A DNA stretch of 7,510 bases, taken from the NCBI GenBank assembly GCA_946539105.1, contig CAMNHG010000065.1, positions 1 through 7,510 on the forward strand. Reading direction: 5' to 3'. Position numbers and translations under genes: made by a program. Source of the DNA: an uncultured Clostridia bacterium. Lineage in GTDB: Bacteria > Bacillota > Clostridia > Oscillospirales > Acutalibacteraceae. The notes under the pieces were generated by a model, which saw nothing but the letters and a program-made list of their open reading frames with translations, had not been told where the DNA came from and searched no databases. Of the stretch, positions 1-5,546 are shown one piece after another (within the stretch, counting starts at the first letter, position 1; each line of letters starts with the position of its first letter).

Positions 1-92
1 TTTGCCAGCACGTGATTAAGCACTGTTGTTTTTCCTGCTCCGAGGTATCCTGTCAAGACAGATACCGGGATTAGCTTGTTTTTCTTTTGCAT
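1..92 (-). CDS. CobW/G3E-family P-loop GTPase, N-terminal fragment
   Basis: The first 30 codons of a gene that continues beyond the left edge. The visible protein starts MQKKNKLIPVSVLTGYLGAG and continues KTTVLNHVLA, which is the N-terminus typical of the CobW/CobN-like G3E GTPases (COG0523): a short polar tail, a beta strand (PVSVLTG) and the Walker A loop GYLGAGKT (residues 15-22). Members of this family are cytoplasmic GTPases that act as metallochaperones or insertases for zinc, cobalt or nickel; which metal cannot be told from this fragment. The ATG at 90-92 is preceded by a strong GAAGGAG ribosome site lying inside the last codons of the glycosyltransferase gene, whose stop is 2 bases upstream. 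The two genes are therefore almost certainly cotranscribed and translationally linked. The family call is firm; the specific function is not. Confidence 0.85.
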   Translation of the reverse strand, partial: MQKKNKLIPVSVLTGYLGAGKTTVLNHVLA

Positions 93-94
93 AA

Positions 95-793
95 TTACTC
101 CTTCTTTTTATTTAACTTGTTTGAAAAAAACTGCGAATATATAATAGCCGAATCCTTAAACGGCCTGAAATGCGTTGAGCGGTTGTTATCTATATAAACC
201 GTTTCAATCGGGATTTCTCTGATTTTTTTAACCTTGGTAAAGTCGAGCAGCATATTGATTTCGTACTCGTAACGGCTGCCCTTGGCGTTAATCGCGATGT
301 CAATAGAACTGTCGGAAAAAGCCCTTAAGCCCGTTTGAGTATCGCCGAGTTTTTTCCCTGTCGTGGCTTTATACAGAAAGTTTGTTATACCGTTACCGAT
401 TCTGCTTTTTACCGGATCGTCCTTTTTTAGAGTACGGCAGCCGATTACTACGTCCCCGGGGTACTTTGCCGCGTAGTTAAAAACATTAATTACATCTTTA
501 ATTTTATGCTGACCGTCAGCGTCCACGGTAACAACGGTGTAGGGGGGAGTGTAGCTTGCCCTGATAAATCTAAAGCCCTTTTTAAGCGCGTTGCCCTTGC
601 CTTTATTTTTTTTGTATCGGATAATTTTGGCGTATTTTTCCGCATTTTCAAAAACTTCATCATATTCCGACTGACTTCCGTCGTCGATTACGATAACCGT
701 AAACTCACGGCTGTGAAGCTCCTTTGCAATTTCAATCAGCGCGTCATCAGGCATATATGCCGGAATAAGCGCGAGCTTTTTTAAGTTTTCCAT
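95..793 (-). CDS. Family 2 glycosyltransferase (dolichyl/polyprenyl-phosphate sugar synthase-like)
   Basis: A 232-residue GT-A fold glycosyltransferase. Visible motifs in order are IPAYMPD (residues 10-16, start of the nucleotide-binding fold), VIDDGS (35-40), NKGKGNAL (63-70), the metal-binding DADGQH (91-96), DTQTGLRAF (151-159) and RYEYEINML (174-182). This pattern matches the DPM1/DPMS-like subfamily, which moves a sugar from a nucleotide donor to a lipid phosphate carrier at the inner face of the membrane. There is no membrane segment of its own: the protein ends after the catalytic domain with a Lys-rich tail (NKLNKKKE). Relatives are often fused to, or next to, a GtrA-type membrane domain, but none is present here. 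ATG 791-793 has a good AAGGAG site 6 bases upstream. It is first in an operon with the CobW-like GTPase and is driven by the promoter at 822-850. The sugar and acceptor are unknown. Confidence 0.88.
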   Translation of the reverse strand: MENLKKLALIPAYMPDDALIEIAKELHSREFTVIVIDDGSQSEYDEVFENAEKYAKIIRYKKNKGKGNALKKGFRFIRASYTPPYTVVTVDADGQHKIKDVINVFNYAAKYPGDVVIGCRTLKKDDPVKSRIGNGITNFLYKATTGKKLGDTQTGLRAFSDSSIDIAINAKGSRYEYEINMLLDFTKVKKIREIPIETVYIDNNRSTHFRPFKDSAIIYSQFFSNKLNKKKE

Positions 794-821
794 GGCAAGT
801 CTCCTTTTTACGCTACCTTAT

Positions 822-850
822 ATTTTATCAGTTATAAGTCCTTATGTCAA
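822..850 (-). promoter_or_regulatory. Sigma-A promoter for the glycosyltransferase/CobW unit
   Basis: On the minus strand a perfect -35 box TTGACA (845-850) is followed after exactly 17 bases by TAAAAT (822-827, five of six matches to consensus). A TGA just upstream of the -10 gives an extended -10. Transcription should start about 7 bases further on, near 815, leaving a leader of roughly 20 bases that contains the ribosome site. Confidence 0.8.
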
Positions 851-860
851 ATGTTAAATT

Positions 861-883
861 AGCCGCTGCTAATTGCAACGGCT
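861..883 (-). terminator. Probable intrinsic terminator of hemW
   Basis: Four bases after the hemW stop the minus strand reads AGCCGTTGC, loop AATTA, GCAGCGGCT: a 9-bp stem with one U·G wobble. The same dyad on the plus strand would have a C-A mismatch at that place, so the fold favours minus-strand RNA, in line with a role at the 3' end of hemW. The tail after the stem (AATTTAACATTT) is only moderately U-rich, so termination may be incomplete and some readthrough into the glycosyltransferase unit is possible. Confidence 0.6.
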
Positions 884-887
884 GTAT

Positions 888-1988
888 TTAAATTAATTCA
901 CTTAAAATAGCGTTTGATACTAAAAATCCCCTTGGCGTAAAGAATATGCGGTTTCCGTTTCTTTTCATCAAGCCTGCTTTAATGTATTTATCAGCTGTTT
1001 TTATCAGGCTTTCGGGGATTTCTATGCCGAAAAGTCTTTTATACTCGTCAAAATCAAGCCCCTTAGCAAGCCTTAAAGAGAGCATAATAAACTCTTCCTC
1101 ATCGCCGCCTGAGCCGTCAGCGGTAATTTTATTATCCGTAAAGCTCTGCATATCGCGCTCATAGTAAAAGCGTTTTCCCTCAAAAAACGAATGAGCCGAG
1201 GGACCTATACCGATATATTCATCAAGCTGCCAGTAGCCTGTGTTATGCTTGCTTTCATAGCCGGGCTTTGCAAAGTTAGAAATCTCATACTGTTTATACC
1301 CGAGCCTGTCAAGATAACAGGCAGCGAAAAGGTACAGCTCAGCCTGCCTGTCCTCGTCCGCAAAATCATATTTATCACGGTTAATATAAAACGGCGTGCC
1401 CTCTTCAATTTTAAGAATATAAGAGGATATATGCGTAACTCCGAGTTCTGCGCAAAAATCAATCGAGCTTTTAAGGCTTTGTTCATTCTGACAGGGAATA
1501 CCGAGCATTAAATCGAGCGAGATATTGCTTATTCCTGCATTCTTGGCGTTTGTAATAGTTTCTGTAACATCCTCGGTGCTGTGGATTCTGCCCAGGAGTT
1601 TAAGCTCTTTGCTGTCACTGCTCTGCATACCTACCGAAATTCTGTTAAATCCGCAATTATACAGCATATTAAAATCAAGATTTTTGCCGGATTCGGGGTT
1701 TACTTCTACGGTGATTTCCGCGTTTTCATCAACAGAAAAATTATTTTTAATAAAACCCAAAACCTCACAAAGCCGTTTATCACCAAGTACACTCGGCGTA
1801 CCTCCGCCGAAATACACGCTTGATAAAGATTTATCTGTCCTGTTACTCCAATATTCAATTTTATCCTTTAACTGTGTTACATAATTATCATACGCTTTCT
1901 CGTCAGCCTTGCCGCTGAAAAAGTCGCAGTAGGCGCATTTGCTCTTGCAAAACGGTATGTGAATGTAAAGTCGTAATATTTCGCTCAT
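888..1988 (-). CDS. hemW: HemW, radical SAM heme chaperone (HemN-like)
   Basis: A 366-residue radical SAM protein of the HemW/oxygen-independent coproporphyrinogen oxidase-like family. It opens MSEILRLYIHIPFCKSKC; the cluster motif C14-x3-C18-x2-C21 is followed by D-F rather than the extra Cys of true HemN (CxxxCxxCxC), which points to HemW, a heme-binding chaperone that delivers heme to respiratory enzymes. YFGGGTPS (59-66) is the SAM-binding glycine motif; SVGMQS (118-123), DLMLGIP (159-165), HNTGYW (248-253) and GIGPSAHS (260-267) are further family signatures, and a winged-helix-like C-terminus follows. The length fits the family (about 370-380). The frame is open to another ATG at 2007-2009, which would add seven residues (MLILGLV), but that ATG lacks a ribosome site and sits 5 bases from a strong hairpin. 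The ATG at 1986-1988 has AGGG 6 bases upstream and gives the usual N-terminus, so it is preferred. Name confidence is high; heme versus another porphyrin role is inferred from the family. Confidence 0.92.
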   Translation of the reverse strand: MSEILRLYIHIPFCKSKCAYCDFFSGKADEKAYDNYVTQLKDKIEYWSNRTDKSLSSVYFGGGTPSVLGDKRLCEVLGFIKNNFSVDENAEITVEVNPESGKNLDFNMLYNCGFNRISVGMQSSDSKELKLLGRIHSTEDVTETITNAKNAGISNISLDLMLGIPCQNEQSLKSSIDFCAELGVTHISSYILKIEEGTPFYINRDKYDFADEDRQAELYLFAACYLDRLGYKQYEISNFAKPGYESKHNTGYWQLDEYIGIGPSAHSFFEGKRFYYERDMQSFTDNKITADGSGGDEEEFIMLSLRLAKGLDFDEYKRLFGIEIPESLIKTADKYIKAGLMKRNGNRIFFTPRGFLVSNAILSELI

Positions 1989-2014
1989 AACTAACCCTAA
2001 AATTAACATAAATA

Positions 2015-2048
2015 TTTGAGGCAGAAACTAAACAGCTTCTGCCTCAAA
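2015..2048 (-). promoter_or_regulatory. Perfect 12-bp hairpin in the hemW leader
   Basis: TTTGAGGCAGAA (2015-2026) and TTCTGCCTCAAA (2037-2048) are exact inverted repeats around a 10-base loop. The dyad lies downstream of the predicted hemW start of transcription (about 2090) and 26 bases before the preferred start codon, so it is transcribed as part of the leader. After it the minus-strand RNA is AU-rich (AAATATTTATGTTAATTTT) but has no clean U tract. It could be an attenuator, an RNA-stability element or an operator. No known riboswitch or T-box class was recognised. Confidence 0.6.
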
Positions 2049-2096
2049 GTTGGAAGGTATATGAAAAGATAGGAATAATCTGTCTTTTACAATAGT

Positions 2097-2125
2097 ATAT
2101 TACAATATTTTAACCTTTTTGTCAA
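2097..2125 (-). promoter_or_regulatory. Promoter of hemW
   Basis: The minus strand carries TTGACA (2120-2125), a 17-base spacer, then TAATAT (2097-2102; four of six matches). The predicted start near 2090 gives a leader of about 100 bases. The -35 box is perfect and the spacing ideal, so the call is reasonable despite the weaker -10. Confidence 0.62.
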
Positions 2126-2182
2126 GGTTTTGTATCAATTTATTTCAATATTTTTAAATTTAATTATTTTAGCGGGTTTTTA

Positions 2183-2212
2183 TTGACATATGGCATAGAT
2201 TAATTGTAAAAT
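2183..2212 (+). promoter_or_regulatory. Promoter of the prfC/decarboxylase unit
   Basis: TTGACA (2183-2188), an 18-base spacer and TAAAAT (2207-2212). Transcription should start near 2219, about 35 bases before the prfC ATG. It is divergent from the hemW promoter, with about 57 bases between the two -35 boxes in an A+T-rich stretch (2126-2182) that shows no obvious operator. Confidence 0.72.
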
Positions 2213-2254
2213 AATAAAGTTGTAAATCAAATAAAAAGGGCTGATTTATTAAGT

Positions 2255-3841
2255 ATGAGCACATATAAGGAAGAAATAGAAAAGCGCAGAACCTTTGCAA
2301 TCATCTCGCACCCTGACGCAGGTAAAACAACGCTTACCGAAAAACTCCTTTTATACGGAGGAGCAATCAACCTTGCAGGATCCGTTAAGGGCAAAAGAAC
2401 CGCCAAGCACGCGGTGTCGGACTGGATGGAGATTGAAAAGCAGAGAGGTATATCTGTAACCTCGTCCGTCTTGCAGTTCAAATACAACGGCTACTGCATA
2501 AATATTCTCGATACCCCGGGACATGAGGATTTCTCTGAGGACACCTACCGTACTCTTATGGCGGCGGATTCGGCCGTAATGGTAATCGACGGCTCAAAGG
2601 GTGTTGAGAAGCAGACGATCAAGCTGTTTAAGGTCTGCGTAATGCGCAATATCCCTATCATTACGTTTATCAATAAAATGGATAGAGACGCTAAAAATTC
2701 ATTTGACCTGCTCGAGGATATCGAAAATGTCCTCGGCATCAACACCTATCCTGTCAACTGGCCTATCGGTTCGGGTAAGGAGTTCAAGGGCGTGTTCGAC
2801 CGCAACTCGCGCAAAATTCTCGCCTTTACAGCCAACAACGGTCAAAAGGAAGTAGAGAAAAAGGAGCTTGCTCTTGACGATCCCGAGATTGACGAAATCC
2901 TCGGTCAGTATCTAAAGCAGGACTTGCTCGATGAGATTGAGCTCCTCGACGGCGCAGGTGATGAATTTGATTTGGAAGCCGTAAGACAGGGCAAACTAAC
3001 TCCCGTGTTCTTCGGCTCGGCACTTACAAACTTCGGCGTAGAGCCGTTTTTGGAGCAGTTCTTACAGCTTACGACCTCGCCGCTCTCTAGGGAGACAATC
3101 AGCGAGGAGGTTGACCCGATGTCGGACGATTTCTCGGCTTTTGTCTTTAAGATTCAGGCGAATATGAACAAGGCTCACCGCGACAGAATTGCCTTTATGC
3201 GAATTTGCAGCGGTAAGTTCGAGAAGAATATGGAGGTTTTCCATGTTCAGGGCAACAAAAAGCTGCGCCTTTCTCAGCCTCAGCAGATTATGGCGCAGGA
3301 GAGGGAGATTGTAGACGAAGCCTACGCAGGCGATATTATCGGTGTGTTCGACCCGGGTATTTTCTCAATCGGCGACACGCTCTGTTCAGTCTCGCACAAG
3401 GTTCAGTTTAAGGGAATCCCGACCTTTGCTCCCGAGCATTTCTGCCGCGTCCGCCAAAAGGACACTATGAAGCGCAAGCAGTTTATAAAGGGTACAAACC
3501 AGATTGCCCAGGAAGGCGCGATTCAGATTTTCCAAGAGCTTGACGCGGGTATGGAAGAGGTCATCGTAGGCGTAGTAGGCGTGCTTCAGTTTGACGTGCT
3601 CAAATACCGCCTTGAAAACGAGTATAACGTCGATATTATTATGGAAAACCTGCCTTATGAGTACATCCGCTGGATTGTAAACGAGGACGTTGACCCTAAA
3701 ACCCTTGACCTTGCCTCAGACACAAAGCGTATTCAGGACTTAAAGGGCAACCACCTTTTGTTGTTCACAAGCTACTGGAGCATTGACTGGGCACTTGACC
3801 ACAACAAAGGGCTTGAACTCAGGGAATTTGGTACCAACTAA
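2255..3841 (+). CDS. prfC: Peptide chain release factor 3 (RF3)
   Basis: A 528-residue translational GTPase, matching the usual RF3 length (529 in E. coli). RF3 uses GTP to recycle RF1/RF2 from the ribosome after termination. The G motifs are clear: G1 SHPDAGKT (18-25), G2 RGISVTSS (64-71), G3 DTPGHEDF (86-93), G4 NKMDRD (140-145) and G5 GSAL (254-257) in the phrase VFFGSALTNFGVEPFL. Domain II follows (SAFVFKIQANMNKAHRDRIA) and the C-terminal EF-G-like domain contains VGVVGVLQFDVLKYRLENEY, diagnostic for RF3 rather than EF-G or LepA. The only upstream Shine-Dalgarno-like sequence, AAAAAGGG (2233-2240), lies 14 bases from the ATG, which is far. No alternative start codon lies between, so initiation may be modest. 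The stop TAA shares its last A with the ATG of the decarboxylase gene. Confidence 0.97.
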   Translation: MSTYKEEIEKRRTFAIISHPDAGKTTLTEKLLLYGGAINLAGSVKGKRTAKHAVSDWMEIEKQRGISVTSSVLQFKYNGYCINILDTPGHEDFSEDTYRTLMAADSAVMVIDGSKGVEKQTIKLFKVCVMRNIPIITFINKMDRDAKNSFDLLEDIENVLGINTYPVNWPIGSGKEFKGVFDRNSRKILAFTANNGQKEVEKKELALDDPEIDEILGQYLKQDLLDEIELLDGAGDEFDLEAVRQGKLTPVFFGSALTNFGVEPFLEQFLQLTTSPLSRETISEEVDPMSDDFSAFVFKIQANMNKAHRDRIAFMRICSGKFEKNMEVFHVQGNKKLRLSQPQQIMAQEREIVDEAYAGDIIGVFDPGIFSIGDTLCSVSHKVQFKGIPTFAPEHFCRVRQKDTMKRKQFIKGTNQIAQEGAIQIFQELDAGMEEVIVGVVGVLQFDVLKYRLENEYNVDIIMENLPYEYIRWIVNEDVDPKTLDLASDTKRIQDLKGNHLLLFTSYWSIDWALDHNKGLELREFGTN

Positions 3842-5244
3842 TGCTTTTTGATAAGTTGAAGGACTACGGAAAAAGCGGAGTTTATCCGTTCCATATGCCC
3901 GGGCACAAACGGCAGTGCATTAACGGCGATTTGCCGTATGATATAGACCTTACCGAGATTGACGGCTTTGATAATTTGCACAATCCGCACGGCTGTATTA
4001 AGGCTGTAGAAGACAAGGCAAAAGCTCTGTATAACGCAAAACACGCCTATATGCTTGTAAACGGTGCGACCTGCGGAATAATGTCCGCAATCGGCGCGCT
4101 CACAAACAGGGGAGACAGGGTTCTTATTGCCAGAAACTGCCACATTTCCGTTTACAGAGCCGTTAAATTATTCGGTCTGAAGCCCGAGTATATCTTGCCT
4201 GAATATGCCAAAGAAAGCGGAGCGAAATTGCCTGTTTTCGGCTCGGTATCTCCAAATGATATTGAAGTTAAACTAAGTGAAAATCCTGAAATTACGTTTG
4301 TTGTGCTGACCTCGCCTACGTACGAGGGAGTAGTGTCGGATATTAAAAGCATTTCCGAAATCTGCAAAAAGCACGGCGCAAGGCTGTTTGTTGACGAGGC
4401 TCACGGAGCGCATTTTCCGTTTAGCAGTGCTTTTCCCGAAAGCGCGGTTGACTGCGGAGCGGATATTTCGGTTGTAAGCCTTCACAAAACGCTTCCGTCA
4501 TTAACTCAAACCGCCTTGCTCTTAACAAACGATTCGAGCTTTGACAGCAGACTAAGAGAACAGCTTGCTATATTCCAAACAAGCAGTCCGTCATATGTGC
4601 TTATGTCCTCGGTTGAATGTTGTCTTGATTATATCTCGGAAAATTCAAGCGAGTTTGAAAGCTACATCAAGAGATTGTCTGAGTTTGAAAAAAGCGCGAA
4701 AGCCCTCAAAAACCTAAAACTTTTATTCAGAGAGGATAACAACGTTTATGCCTACGACAGGGGAAAGCTCGTTATTTCAACCATCGGGACAAGCATAAGC
4801 GGTACACAGCTTGCCGAAATGCTCAGGAACGATTATAAAATTGAAACTGAGATGTCGGCAGAGGATTACATCATAGCTATGACGTCCGTATGCGACACTG
4901 ATGAAGGCTTCGAAAGGCTTATAAACGATTTAAAAGCTATTGATAAGAGAATTGAAAAAGCTGAAAACAGCAAAAATCTCAATACATTATCCTTACCGCA
5001 AAAGGCGTGTGAACCTTTTGAATGTACAGATAAAAGCGGCAAAGTTCTTGATATAACAGATTGCAACGGCAAAATCTCGCTTGAAGATGTCTTTGCCTAT
5101 CCGCCCGGAATCCCGCTTATAGTGTCGGGTGAAATTGTCACAGACGATATTATAAATCAAGTAAAAACACTTGCGGATAATAACATATCCGTTCAGTCAA
5201 CGCTCGGCAACGCACCGCATAAACTGAAAGTTGATGTTACCTAA
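3841..5244 (+). CDS. Orn/Lys/Arg decarboxylase-family PLP enzyme
   Basis: A 467-residue fold-type I PLP enzyme of the Orn/Lys/Arg decarboxylase major-domain family (the compact Bacillus SpeA-like form, usually about 480-490 residues, without the N-terminal wing domain of enterobacterial enzymes). Motifs: FHMPGHKR (17-24), VNGATCGIMSAI (73-84, usually NGSTxG; binds the cofactor phosphate), LTSPTYEGV (156-164), VDEAHGAH (184-191, Asp185 contacts the pyridine nitrogen), SLHKTLPSLTQ (213-223) with Lys216 the predicted Schiff-base lysine, and a C-terminal decarboxylase domain with AYPPGIPL (419-426). Such enzymes make agmatine, cadaverine or putrescine; the substrate cannot be assigned from sequence alone. 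The start overlaps the prfC stop (TAATG) and has no close ribosome site, so translation probably depends on ribosomes finishing prfC. No terminator is seen before the scfA promoter, which begins 10 bases after its stop. Confidence 0.9.
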   Translation: MLFDKLKDYGKSGVYPFHMPGHKRQCINGDLPYDIDLTEIDGFDNLHNPHGCIKAVEDKAKALYNAKHAYMLVNGATCGIMSAIGALTNRGDRVLIARNCHISVYRAVKLFGLKPEYILPEYAKESGAKLPVFGSVSPNDIEVKLSENPEITFVVLTSPTYEGVVSDIKSISEICKKHGARLFVDEAHGAHFPFSSAFPESAVDCGADISVVSLHKTLPSLTQTALLLTNDSSFDSRLREQLAIFQTSSPSYVLMSSVECCLDYISENSSEFESYIKRLSEFEKSAKALKNLKLLFREDNNVYAYDRGKLVISTIGTSISGTQLAEMLRNDYKIETEMSAEDYIIAMTSVCDTDEGFERLINDLKAIDKRIEKAENSKNLNTLSLPQKACEPFECTDKSGKVLDITDCNGKISLEDVFAYPPGIPLIVSGEIVTDDIINQVKTLADNNISVQSTLGNAPHKLKVDVT

Positions 5245-5253
5245 TCTGTTATC

Positions 5254-5282
5254 TTGACAAAAACAAGCGCATATGATAAAAT
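5254..5282 (+). promoter_or_regulatory. Strong extended -10 promoter of scfA
   Basis: TTGACA (5254-5259, perfect), 17 bases, then TAAAAT (5277-5282) preceded by TGA (extended -10). This is among the best promoters in the window and fits high-level expression of a small precursor peptide. It starts only 10 bases after the decarboxylase stop. The predicted start of transcription is near 5289, giving a leader of about 25 bases that contains GAAGGAG. Confidence 0.85.
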
Positions 5283-5314
5283 TTAAGTATAAATTTTGAA
5301 GGAGATTGATTTCC

Positions 5315-5464
5315 ATGAAAAGAATCAAAACTATCGAGACACGCGACCTTAAAAAGAGCGTAAAGACAGGCGGCTGCGGCGAGTGCCAGACCTCTTGCCA
5401 GTCAGCTTGCAAGACTTCATGCGGCGTTGCTAACCAGCAGTGCGAAAAGTGTCTTGAGAAATAA
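5315..5464 (+). CDS. scfA: SCIFF six-cysteine ranthipeptide precursor (seven Cys here)
   Basis: A 49-residue ribosomal peptide precursor of the SCIFF family ('six cysteines in forty-five residues'), the substrate of the downstream radical SAM enzyme. It begins MKRIKTIETRDLKKSVKTGG and continues with a Cys-rich core, CGECQTSCQSACKTSC from residue 21. The leader (1-20) is basic and ends in Gly-Gly directly before the first Cys. Cysteines are at 21, 24, 28, 32, 36 and 43 (all TGC codons), plus an additional one at 46 (TGT) in the tail EKCLEK. Characterised SCIFF peptides receive a thioether bond from Cys32 to the gamma carbon of Thr37; here residue 37 is Gly. ATG 5315-5317 has GAAGGAG about 10 bases upstream and a very good promoter. 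SCIFF products have been linked to quorum-type regulation in solventogenic clostridia, but the role in this organism is unknown. No dedicated protease or exporter lies within the window. Confidence 0.95.
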   Translation: MKRIKTIETRDLKKSVKTGGCGECQTSCQSACKTSCGVANQQCEKCLEK

Positions 5465-5491
5465 TTTTTCTTAAAATTAAAAGGATTTTAC

Positions 5492-5526
5492 GCCGTTATT
5501 CAATTATGGGTAACGGCTTTCCTTTT
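5492..5526 (+). terminator. Intercistronic hairpin with U-rich tail between scfA and scfB
   Basis: An 11-bp stem (5492-5502 with 5507-5517) closes on the tetraloop ATTA; it begins GCCGTTA and ends TAACGGC, with two T·G pairs near the loop that pair only in plus-strand RNA. The tail is TTTCCTTTT (5518-5526). An outer 7-bp helix, AAAAGGA (5479-5485) with TCCTTTT (5520-5526), competes for that tail. This looks like a leaky terminator or a 3'-stabilising hairpin, which would give more precursor mRNA than maturase mRNA from the shared promoter. Confidence 0.68.
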
Positions 5527-5546
5527 ACGTATAGGGGTTAATTTAT

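Noticed and set aside
2007..2009. Upstream ATG as the hemW start (seven extra residues, MLILGLV)
   Set aside because: It has no ribosome site, lies 5 bases from a strong hairpin, and gives an N-terminus longer than usual for the family. The ATG at 1986-1988 has AGGG at 6 bases.
2010..2254. Riboswitch or T-box in the hemW-prfC divergent region
   Set aside because: No specifier/T-box sequence or known aptamer core was seen. The prfC leader is only about 35 bases, and the hemW leader shows one simple hairpin without a clean terminator tail.
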